Assembly (NCBI RefSeq): GCF_902167145.1
Contig: NC_050104.1
Location: forward strand, 109,999,849 to 110,063,848
Origin: Zea mays
Taxonomy: Eukaryota; Streptophyta; Magnoliopsida; Poales; Poaceae
Direction: 5' to 3'
Length of the DNA stretch: 64,000 nt
The notes beneath the pieces were generated by a model. That model was given only the letters and a program-made list of their open reading frames with translations. It was not told the origin of the DNA and searched no databases. A program made the position numbers and the translations under genes. Positions within the stretch are counted from its first letter, which is position 1. Each line of letters opens with the position of its first letter. Shown here one piece after another: positions 41,807-51,860 of this stretch.

Positions 41807-42208
41807 CGCGGACCGTCCGAGCCCTTGCGGCGGACCGTCCGCAACACCAGGATGACCCTCGGACAGAACCAATGCAAAAATCCAAGTCTGCACTATGGAT
41901 CGTCCGGAGGAAAAGCAAGGACTGTCTAAGACCTCGCGCGGACCGTCCGGCCTCAGGCGCGGACCGTCCGGTAGGTAAGGAACCGAAAAACCCGAAGGTG
42001 ACGGGTTCGGAAAAATGAATTATAGCGTCCTCGCGGACCGTCCGGGGTGCACGACCGGACCATCCGCAACTGGCTTTATCTGACATCTGACGACGCATTA
42101 AATGCAATATAGCTGTTGATATAGCCGTTACTGCTGACCGTTGCGTTTTCAGCCGTTGATCTACAGGCGCGGACCGTCCGGACCAGGAGGGCGGACCGTC
42201 CGCGGTCG
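41807..42208 (+). promoter_or_regulatory. CGGACCGTCCG dyad array, Ji-like solo LTR
   Basis: About eight copies of GCGGACCGTCCG or close variants, plus CCGTTG/CAACGG boxes, ending 37 bases upstream of the TATA box. Same place and similar span as the CACCGGAC arrays of the other LTRs. Confidence 0.7.
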
Positions 42209-42244
42209 ACAGAATGGTGCAACGGCTAGGAAGTGGTTGGTGGC

Positions 42245-42252
42245 TATAAATA
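42245..42252 (+). promoter_or_regulatory. TATA box, Ji-like solo LTR
   Basis: TATAAATA in GTGGCTATAAATACAACCCC, aligned with the TATA box of element A. Confidence 0.7.
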
Positions 42253-42792
42253 CAACCCCAACCACCTCCATTCACTTCACCCAAGCATTCCAACCTTCAA
42301 CATTCAATACAAGAGCTAGCAATCCATTCCAAGACACATTCAAAGCCTCCATCTCTCCAAGTTTCACAATTGAGAAAAGAGATCATTAGTGATTAGTAAC
42401 TTGAGAGAGAAAGTGATTCGTGTGTTATTTGTCGCTCTTGTCGCTTGGCTTTTGCAATCGTGCTTTCTTTCAATCTTTCTTGCGATCAACTCAATTGTAA
42501 CCAAGGCAAGAGACACCAATTGTGTGGTGGTCCTTGCGGGGAAGTTTGTTCCCGTTTGATTGAGAAGAAGAAGCTCACTCGGTCCGAGGGACCGTTTGAG
42601 AGAGGGAAAGGGTTGAAAGAGACCCGGTCTTTGTGACCACCTCAACGGGTCACACTCTTTATTTGCTTGTGATTTGTTTTGCACCCTCTCTCGCGGACTC
42701 AATTATATTTCTAACGCTAACCCGGCTTGTAGTTGTGATTAACTTTGTAAATTTCAGTTTCGCCCTATTCACCCCCCTCTAGGCGACTTTCA

Positions 42793-42797
42793 CCTGC
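42793..42797. repeat. TSD CCTGC, right copy (Ji-like solo LTR)
   Basis: Second copy of 41599-41603. Confidence 0.92.
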
Positions 42798-43289
42798 GCA
42801 GCCCCTCTCTCTCCCCACCGCCCCCCGACGGTGCGACCCCCCCACCCCTGTGCGCGCGCGGCGGCCGAGCTCTCCCCCCGCACAGCCCCTGCTCCTTCCC
42901 CATGGCCATAGAGAGAAGAACGTGAGGAAGAGAAGAGAGGAAGAAGATGATGACAATTTTGTAAATTAATACGCACGAATTACAGTATGGTTTAAAACAT
43001 TCATAACTTTTGCGTTTTAAACTCGATTCGATCCATTCAAGTTGCGTTAGATTCGTATTAAAATTATCTTAATTTAGAAATATTTATCCCCACTGTTGCA
43101 CATTTTATTTAATTTATTTAAACGTTTGTTTAACCAATGACTACTAGAGCGACAATTCAATTTTAAAATCTAATTTCGGAATTCGATTTGCACATTTATA
43201 ATTAGTCACCAATATGATTAACCTTAACTGAAATGTTACTTATTAATAATCATTTAGTGTAATCATGTTGTTATTTATTTATTAGTTTC

Positions 43290-43500
43290 GCATGTCGGTC
43301 CGCGTGTATCGTGCGCGTGTCGCGGTGCTGTTTCGCGCACGTCGTCGTGTGTCGTTCGCGAGTGTTGCGCGTGTTGTTCGCACGCGTTGTCGCGTGCCGT
43401 TCGCGTGTGTCACGCGCCTTGCCACGTGCCGTTCGCACGTATCGCGCGTTGTCCGTGCGCTAAGTCGTTTGTGTCCGCACGTTGCACACATCGTGCGTCG
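43290..43500. other. CpG-dense patch in the 3.3-kb solo LTR
   Basis: Loosely repeated CGCGTGTCGC/CGTGTCGTTCGC-like words give an unusually high density of CG dinucleotides inside otherwise AT-rich DNA. Open frames through it (Arg/Cys/Val/Thr-rich) are by-products of the low complexity. Confidence 0.7.
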
Positions 43501-45272
43501 TTAATTCGTCTCGCTTAGAATCGCTCATATTCATTAAGTTACTTGCTTAACTGTCAACTATTAAAATTAGTCAAAACTAAGTAGTAGTATTAATTTATAT
43601 TTGATTAATATCAATTAATATAATTATGTTGAATTGAATGTTCTAATTAGTACTTGTTTAACGTAAACGTGTTAACCCCTCGACCATAGCATTGTCTATC
43701 GCGTTTCTTTTCCTCGCGTGACCATAGTAGCGCACTCTATTTCGTTTTGCATGCTTTATTATGTTTTTACTTGAATGGTGTAATGTTCTTATGCATATAT
43801 TTATGTTTGTTTGCTTGTGCCTATTCGTCTTCGCTTCGCGTTGCGATTAGATCGCGATTCGTTTCTGAGCTTCGAGGAATCGACGACCAAGCTTCAATGA
43901 CCAAGTGGTCCGGTTCTTCGAGTTCTGCAAAGTTGAAGACCCTGAGCATCTGTTTGGTGAAGGCAAGTGTCCCTTGACCCATCTATGTGCTACTCATTTT
44001 ATAATCCACTTCCCGTATTTACACAATTTATACCTAAGGATTGACTAGCTTTTGTTTATCATGTCCTTGCTTACCTATTTGGGTTGGGTTATTTTGGTTT
44101 AGCTTTATGCTTGTGCTTCACATTAATCAATGAACATGATGAGATTATCTATGATACGATGTTTTCCCTTTTGATTATGATGATATACTTGTGGCATTTA
44201 AGGGGACTCGAGCTGTTTCTCGAATGCCTCTCCGTAAGGACTGGTTCGTTGGATGACCGCCCGGGAAAATAGTGCAACCATGAGGGTGGTATGGGACGCC
44301 CTTAGCTGAATAATTAGAGGAATTGCGGTGTAGTTCGCTTCGCCGTTGTGCCGTCAATGGGGCTCAGTGTATGCGGCTCGCTCTGCCTAGGGTGGATTGC
44401 CCCTTGGGGAGGAATGCGGTACATTTAGGAAACATAACGGGCGGCTACAACATCAGGGAATCTTTGTAAAGGCTTCGTAGTGAATCCCTGGCCATTCACC
44501 TCGGGAGTGAACAAGGGTCTTGCAAGCCCGAGCTAGAGAGGGAATCACAGCTCGTGGGTAAAGTGCGCAACCTCTGCAGAGTGTTATGAAACTGATATAT
44601 CAGTCGTGCTCGCGGTTATGAGCGGCCAAGGGAGCTCCATTTTGATTAGAGACACATTGATCAGAAATGTTTTGTTTACATATGATGATGAGGATAATGT
44701 TGGTTTCTATTATGATTATGATTATGATTTCAGGTATTCTTTCCGTTTGGAAGGAGTACTTTTGGGTTAGAAACTTGGGTTAATATTAAAACCTGGTTCT
44801 CTACTAGTAATAATTACGTGACCAACTAAAAGCAACTGCTTGACCTTAACCCCACATAAAGCTAGTCCACCTCAGCCAAACGGGACAATTGCTGAGTACG
44901 TTGATGTGTACTCACCCTTGCTTTCACAAAACACCAGGTTGTCTTTGGTGCAATCTATGCTCAGGTAAAGAAGGAGGTGTCGAGGCGGATCTCCAGGAGT
45001 TCCAAGACTTCGACGAGTTCGGGGATTAGGCTAGCGACCTCCCCCAGTCAGCTGCCTGTGGTGGGTTGTTTACGTTGGCTACGTTTCGATTCTGAGTACT
45101 TTGATTTATATTATGTAAATGGCTCTAGTCTGTAATATTATTGCATACTCTTTATTGTAATTCGAAGCATTGTGCTATGATGAGTCATTTATGTAATCGC
45201 TGTGTACGTGAATTACTGATCCTGGCACGTACATGGTTCACATTCGGTTTACCTTCAAAACCGGGTGTGACA

Positions 45273-45277
45273 GCGGT
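45273..45277. repeat. TSD GCGGT, right copy (3.3-kb solo LTR)
   Basis: Second copy of 40736-40740. Confidence 0.9.
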
Positions 45278-46127
45278 GGGGAAGAGGCCGATGGACGCGA
45301 CCTCTGCGGGGATGGGGCGGGCGCCGATGCGAGATTACCGAGCTGGGATGGCGCGCCGCTGCGAGATTGGCAGGGGAGGGTGAGGGCGGAGGCGTGGTGA
45401 CGTCGGTGGATGCCCTTAGTATCAACATATGGTGTAGTAGAGAATTAGTGGGAGAGCCTGTAATATTTTAATTAAATAAATAAGTGTATATTGGTATATT
45501 ACAATGTATGAACCCAATCTTTGATCTCTCTCACTGATTTCTTCATTCTAAAACAAAGTAGAAGCATTTCCCTTTTGAACATAACTTGGAAACTGTGGGT
45601 TGTGGGAGGGACATTTTCAAAAATCCAGCCACTTCTACACTTACCGATGAACCATAACATAATTATCACTACTTCTATTTTCCAGTCGAGAGCATTACAC
45701 TGTCGTCGGCCCTATTTCAACCTCGATAGTATTCTTTTTGGTTATCTCTATCTCTACTTCTATAAAACATCTATTTTTCTGGTTTCCATCATTATTGCTT
45801 TTGCAAAACAACTTACACACCTTTCTTATCTAACTCAAGGTTCACTATCGTTATGTGTCGTCAAGTGACATAGGTCATTACCTTCTAGCAGATGGATCGT
45901 AAAAGAAACTTATTAAGTCCAACACGCCATGAAGTCGCACATAGTGTAACTCTCCTGGATAATATCACCTCGCTCAGTACATGGAGACCACCATAGGAAC
46001 GGTCAACTCCTAAAATGCAGACTTAACCCGGTAAACCCCTAAGCAATTCTCAAAAATTCCTCAGGGGTTGCATCTAGCAGATGCGCTTGCTCGCACCAAA
46101 GAAATCCGCCCTTCAGATAAAAGCCTC

Positions 46128-46151
46128 TACACAACTCTAAGGAGTTGTGTA
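46128..46151. other. 10-bp inverted repeat with 4-base loop
   Basis: TACACAACTC, loop TAAG, GAGTTGTGTA. A perfect stem; function unknown. It could be part of the end of an undescribed element. Confidence 0.7.
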
Positions 46152-46220
46152 AATGCTCAGGGCTGCTGTTGGCCACCCAGGAATGAGGTGCCCAAACGAA
46201 GCCCAAGAAGTCCCTGTCGA

Positions 46221-46343
46221 GCAACCTCGCGAGGCGGAGCGGACGACCAAATCCCTATCAAGCAACCTCGTGAGGCAGAGCGGGCGACCAAGACCCTGGC
46301 GAGCAATCTTGCGAGGAAGAGCGGGCAACCTAGCGTGCGACCA
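46221..46343. repeat. 41-bp tandem repeat, three units
   Basis: Units begin GCAACCTCGC at 46221, GCAACCTCGT at 46262 and GCAATCTTGC at 46303, each followed by GAGG, a purine-rich stretch and CGACCAA. Imperfect copies; origin not recognised. Confidence 0.8.
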
Positions 46344-47087
46344 AGTCTCTCCCAAGAAACCTCATCAGAGACTGGCGTAAGAGAAGGTCAACCCATTGAT
46401 ACGAGTCCACGTCAGCAGGATAAGACGAGTCATCACGGAATTACGTCCGGGCCTCGGTTACGGCGTCGAAAGATCTCTGATGGACGTTAGACGACACCTC
46501 GCCGCATACTGTCTCAGGTGAACTGAAAGTCGCCTAGAGGGGGGTGAATAGGTGAATCTGAAATTTATAAACTTAAGCACACACTACAAGCCGAGGTTAG
46601 CGTTAGCACTTAAATAAAGTCCAGGAGAGAGGAAAAAACAAAACAAATGGAAAACAAGCGAATGAACACGGTGATTTGTTTTACCAAGGTTTAGTTCCAA
46701 AGAACCTAATCCCCGTTGAGGTGGTCACAAAGACCGGGTCTCTTTCAACCCTTTCCCTCTCTCAAATGGTCACTTAGACCGAGTGAGCTTTCTCCTTAAT
46801 CAAAAGGGTCACTTAGACCCCGCAAGGACCACCACACACTTGGTGTCTCTTGCTTTGATTACAAGTCTCTTGGGAACAAGAATGAGGAAGGAAGAAAGCG
46901 ATCCAAGCAACAAGAGCACAAAGAACATGAACAAACACTCTCTCAAGTCACTAGGTGATTGGAATGATTTTGGGGACTTGAAGAGGCTTTGATCTTTTGA
47001 TTTGTGTCTAGGAGTGAATGCACTAGCTCTTGTATTGAATGAAAACTTCAGAAGACTTGGATACTTGGAGTTGTGGTGGTTGGAGGG

Positions 47088-47095
47088 TATTTATA
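47088..47095 (-). promoter_or_regulatory. TATA box, left LTR of element D
   Basis: TATAAATA on the - strand in GGGCTATAAATACCC. Confidence 0.65.
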
Positions 47096-47143
47096 GCCCT
47101 CAACCACCAACAAGACGTTGGGGAAGGCTGCTGTTGATGGACG

Positions 47144-47520
47144 CACCGGACAGTCCGGTGCGCCGCCACGTCACCCAACCGTTAGGGTTTGGGAGCAGCT
47201 GATTGTTGGAGGCTTTGTCCTCTTGCGGCACCGGACAATCCGGTGCCACACCGGACAGGTCCTGTTCACTGTCTGGTGCGCCTCTGACTTCTGCTCTGAC
47301 TTCTGCCGTGCACTATAGCGCTGTCAGGGTGCCGTTGCAGTCAACCGTTGCGCTGGATAGTCGTTGCTCCGCTAGTGCACCGGATAGTCCGTTGGCACAC
47401 CGGACAGTCCGGTGAATTATACTGAAGTGCGCCCCGAGAAACCCGAGAGTGGCTAGTTCAGTCCTGTACGGACCTGGTGCACCAGACACTGTCCGGTGGC
47501 ACATCGGACAGTCCGGTGCG
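47144..47520 (-). promoter_or_regulatory. CACCGGAC dyad array, left LTR of element D
   Basis: Dyads at 47144, about 47229 and 47399, and a cluster at 47480-47518, several with one changed base (CACCGGACAATCCGGTG), consistent with the age of the element. Confidence 0.6.
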
Positions 47521-47720
47521 CCAGACCACATCACACTTGGTTTCTTTGCTCCTTTGTATTTGGATCCATAACTTGTATATTTATTGGTTTGTGTTGAACC
47601 TTTATGCACCTGTCCTGTAGAACATATATTCTAGAGCAAACTAGTTAGTCCATATATTTGTGTTGGGCATTCAACCACCAAAATTAATTGTCGGAAAAGG
47701 TTAACCCTATTTCCCTTTCA

Positions 47721-48604
47721 ATCTCCCCCTTTTTGGTGATTGATGCCAACATAAACCAAAGCAAATATATAAAGTGCAGAAATGAACTAGTTTGCATAAA
47801 GTTAGTGCATAGGTTACTTGGAATTAAACCAATTTATAATCTTACTAGATGTGAATGGATTGCTTTCTTTTATTTAACATTTTGGACCACGTTTGCACCA
47901 CTTGTTTAGTTTTTGCAAATCTTTTTAGAAAATCTTTTCAAAGTCTTTTGCAAATCGTCAAAGGTATATTAATAAGATTGCAAGAAGCATTTTCAAGATT
48001 TGAAATTTCTCCCTCTGTTTCAAATGCTTTTCCTTTGACTAAATAAAACTCCCCCTGAATGAAATTCTCCTCTTAGTGTTCAAGAGGGTTTTAATATATA
48101 CCAATTTTTGAAAATTTTATCTCTACATGTACCAATTGAAAAGATTGTCATAACAAGATTCCAATTGAGGTTTTAAAACAATACCAATTTTAAATATACC
48201 AATTTAAAATTTTTTGAAACACAATTAAAATTAGGTGGTGGTGCGATCCTTTTGCTTTAGGCTTAATACTTTCTCCCCCTTTGGTATTAATCGCAAAAAT
48301 CGAAGACTTTGAGAGACCTTTATATATTTTCTCCCCCATTGATAAAAGAAATGTGAGTGAAAGAGTATACCAATCGGAGAGATGACGGACTACCGGCAAA
48401 GGATAGATAATACCGATGGAGTTGAGTGGAAGCGATGCCTTTGCCGAATACTCCATTTCCCTTTCAATCTAAGACTTAATACAAGAGATGCTCATTGAAC
48501 CATATTGGTCTTAGTTTAGACACAAGAAGAATAAGTAATATGTATATGTGCCAAATGAAAGAGACATGATCAAAGGTTGATAAAATAGCTATGTGGGCAA
48601 TGTT
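47721..48604 (-). other. 3' untranslated region of element D with multiple polypurine tracts
   Basis: Purine tracts on the - strand at 47721-47735 (LTR-adjacent), about 48050, 48275 and 48332. Otherwise AT-rich with no gene. Confidence 0.75.
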
Positions 48605-51600
48605 TCAATCAAAATTCCGAGAATCAAGAATATTTAGCTCATTCCTAAGTTTGCTAAAGGTTTTCTCATCTAAAGGCTTAGTAAAGATATCGGCTAATTG
48701 TTCTTTGGTGCTAACATAAGCAATTTCGATATCCCCTTTGTTGGTGATCTCTCAAAAAGTGAAACCGAATGTCTATGTGCTTAGTGCGGCTGTGCTCAAC
48801 GGGATTATCCACCATGCAGATTGCACTCTCAGTGTCACATAGGAGAGGGACTTTGCTCAATTTGTAGCCATAGTCCCTAAGGGTTTGCCTCATCCAAAGT
48901 AATTGCGCACAGCAATGGCCTGCGGCAATGTACTCGGCTTCGGCGGTGGAAAGAGCAACTGAGTTTGGTTTCTTTGAAGCCCAAGACATGAGAGATCTCC
49001 CCAGAAACTGACAAGTTCCTGATGTGCTCTTCCTATAAATTTTACACCCTGCCCAATCGGCATCGGAATATCCTATTAAATCAAAAGTAGATCCCTTGGG
49101 GTACCAAAGTCCAAACTTAGGAGTATAAACTAAATATTTCATGATTCTTTTCACGGCCCTAAGGTGAACTTCCTTAAGATCGGCTTGGAACCTTGCACAC
49201 ATGCATACGGAAAGCATAATATCCGGTCGAGATGCACATAAATAGAGTAAAGATCCTATTATCGACCGGTATACCTTTTGATCTATGGACTTACCTCCCG
49301 TGTCGAGGTCGAGATGCTCATTTGTTCTGATGGGTGTCTTGATGGGCTTGGCATTCTTCATTCCAAACTTGTTAAGTATGTCTTGAATGTACTTTGTTTT
49401 GCTGATGAAGGTGATGTCTTGGAGTTGCTTGACTTCAAATCCTAGGAAATACTTCAACTCTCCAATCATAGACATCTCGAATTTTTGTATCATGATCCTA
49501 CTAAACTCTTCACAAGTAGATTTGTTAGTAGACCCGAATATGATATCATCAACATAAATTTGGCATACAAACAAATCTTTTGCAATAGTTTTAGTAAAGA
49601 GTGTAGGATCGGCTTTTCCAACTTTGAAGCCATTAGTGATAAGGAAATATCACATGCATTCATACCATGCTCTTGGGGCTTGCTTGAGCCCATAAAGCGC
49701 CTTTGAGAGTTTATACACATGGTTAGGGTACTCACTATCTTCAAAGTCGGGAGGTTGCTCAACATAGACCTCTTCCTTGATTGGTCCATTGAGGAAGGCT
49801 CTTTTCACGTCCGATTGATAAAGCTTAAAGCCCTGGTAAGTAGCATAGGCAAGTAATATACAAATTGATTCAAGTCTAGCTACGGGTGCATAAGTTTCGC
49901 CAAAATTCAAACCTTCGACTAGTGAATAACCTTTGGCCACAAGTTAGACTTTGTTCCTTATCACCACACCATGTTCATCTTGCTTGTTGCGGAATACCCA
50001 CTTGGTGCCTAAAACATTTTGGTTAGGACATGGAACTAAATGCCATACCTCATTCCTCGTGAAGTTGTTGAGCTCCTCTTGCATAACCAGCACCCAATCT
50101 GAATCTCTTAGTGCATCCTCCACCCTGTATGGCTCAATAGAGGACACAAAAGAGTAATGCTCACAAAAATGTGCAACTCGAGATCTAGTAGTTACCCCCT
50201 TATGAATGTCACCGAGGATGGAGTTGACGGGGTGATCTCGTTGAATTGCTTGGTAGACTCTTGGGTGTGGCGGTCTTTGACCCTGAATTTCCTGCTCATC
50301 TTCCTTGTCTTTATCATTATCATCTCCCCCTTGATCATTGTCCTCCTCCTGAGGTGGCTCATCCTCTTGATCTTCATTTTCATCATCTTGAGCCTGATCC
50401 TCATCTTGAGTTGGTGGAGATGCTTGGTTGGAAGATGATGGTTGATCTTGTACTTGTGTGGGCTCTTTAGATTCCTTAGGACACACATCCCCAATGGACA
50501 TGTTCCTTAGCGCAACGCATGGAGCCTCTTCATCATCTAATTCATCAAGATCAACTTGCTTCACTTGGGAGCCATAGTCTCATCAAACACAATGTCACAA
50601 GAAACTTCAACTAATCCAGTGGATTTGTTGAAGACTCTATATGCCCTTGTGTTTGAGTCATATCCTAGTAAAAAGTCTTCTACAGCCTTAGGAGCAAATT
50701 TAGACTTTCTACCTCTTTTAATAAGAATAAAACATTTGCTTCCAAAGACTCTAAAATATGAAACATTGGGCTTTTTACCGGTGAGGAGTTCATATGATGT
50801 CTTCTTGAGGATTCGGTGAAGGTAAAGCCGGTTGAAGGAGTAACAAGCAGTGTTGATTGCTTCCGCCCAAAACCGGTCCAGTGTCTTGTACTCATCAAGC
50901 ATGGTTCTTGCCATGTCCAGTAGAGTTCTATTCTTCCTCTCCACTACACCATTTTGTTGAGGTGTGTAGGGAGAAGAGAACTCATGCTTGATGCCCTCAT
51001 CCTCAAGAAATCCTTTAATTTGTGAATTCTTGAACTCCGTCCCATTATCGCTTCTTATTTTCTTGATCCTTAATCCGAACTCATTTTGAGCCTGTCTCAA
51101 GAATCCCTTTAAGGTCTCTTGGGTTTGCGATTTTTCCTGCAAAAAGAACACCCAAGTGAAGCGAGAATAGTCATCCACAATTACAAGACAATACTTACTC
51201 CCACCGATGCTTATGTAAGCGATCGAGCCGAATAAATCCATGTGGAGTAGCTCAAGCGGCCTATCGGTCGTCATGATGTTCTTGTGTGGATGATGAGTGC
51301 CAACTTGCTTTCCTGCTTGACATGCGCTACAAACCCTGTCTTTCTCAAAATGAACATTTGTTAGTCCCAAAATGTGTTCTCCCTTTAGAAGCTTGTGAAG
51401 ATTCTTCATTCCAACATGGGCTAGTCAGCGATGCCAGAGCCAACCCATATTAGTCTTAGCAATTAAACAAGTGTTGAGTTCAGCTGTGTTTTCATTAAAA
51501 TCAACGAAATATAGCCGACCCTCTAACACTCCCTTAAATGTTATTGAATCGTCACTTCTTCTAAAGATAGTAACACCTACATCTGCAAAAAGACAGTTGT

Positions 51601-51860
51601 AGCCCATTTTGCATAATTGAGAAACATAAAGCAAATTGTAATATAAAGAATCTACAAGAAAAACATTGGAGATAGAATGGTCAGGTGATATAGAAAATTT
51701 TACCAAGTCCTTTGACCAAACCTTGATTTCCATCCCCAAATGTGATAGCTCGTTGGGGATCTTCGTTTTTCTCATAGGAGGAGAACATTCTCTTCTCCCC
51801 TGTCATGTGGTTTGTGCATCCGCTATCAATTATCCAACTTGAACCCCCGGATGCATAAAC
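48605..51860 (-). pseudogene. pol of element D
   Basis: Protease ([10 protein letters not shown]), integrase ([21 protein letters not shown]), acidic linker, RT ([10 protein letters not shown]) and RNase H ([20 protein letters not shown]) are all present. It needs frame changes near 51760, 50565 and 48735. In-frame stops: TGA near 51424 (Arg in relatives), TAA near 49942, TGA near 49650. Ends LDSRNFD with TGA at 48605-48607. Inactive. Confidence 0.88.

Larger units (their letters stand above)
41604..42792 (+). mobile_element. Ji-like solo LTR, 1189 bp, variant dyad type
   Basis: Starts TGAAAGGGAATTAGGC and ends CTAGGCGACTTTCA, with a perfect TSD. Outer thirds match the LTR of element A closely. 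The middle carries CGGACCGTCCG dyads in place of the CACCGGAC dyads of the other copies. TATA box at 42245-42252. It is nested in the 3.3-kb solo LTR, so it is younger than that. Confidence 0.9.
40741..45272 (+). mobile_element. 3.3-kb solo LTR (gypsy, possibly Tekay-like)
   Basis: A single unit with LTR termini TGTAACACCC...GGGTGTGACA and a perfect 5-bp TSD, but no gag, pol, primer site or second LTR. Without the nested Ji-like LTR it is 3,338 bp. The long LTR and its 3' end (GCTGAGTACGTTGATGTGTACTCACCC near 44893, in the + sense) recall chromovirus Tekay LTRs; the name is from memory and uncertain. Solo LTRs form by recombination between the two LTRs. A CpG-dense patch lies at 43290-43500. 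Nothing else recognised in it. Confidence 0.75.
45278..46523. other. non-LTR DNA, mostly unrecognised
   Basis: The first 140 bases are GC-rich and continue the sequence left of the solo LTR (upstream side of the F-box-like fragment). The rest is AT-rich, then GC-richer from about 46080, with a 41-bp triple repeat and a strong hairpin. A 115-codon frame at 45521-45868 shows no recognisable features. No gene supported. Confidence 0.5.
46524..47720 (-). repeat. 3' LTR of element D (genomic left), 1197 bp
   Basis: TGAAAGTCGCCTAGAGG...TTTCCCTTTCA on the + strand: the inverted form of the element A LTR. Confidence 0.92.

Noticed and set aside
43282..43504. Arg/Thr/Cys-rich open frames on both strands
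   Set aside because: Low-complexity CG-rich repeat in a solo LTR.
40741..45272. Possible DNA transposon because of the TGTAACACCC/GGGTGT terminal similarity
   Set aside because: 5-bp TSD and TG...CA ends, length, and the LTR-like 3' end fit a solo LTR better; no transposase found.
45521..45868. 115-codon + strand frame
   Set aside because: Hydrophobic and Ser-rich with no recognisable motif, no conserved neighbour and AT-rich context; open by chance is likely.
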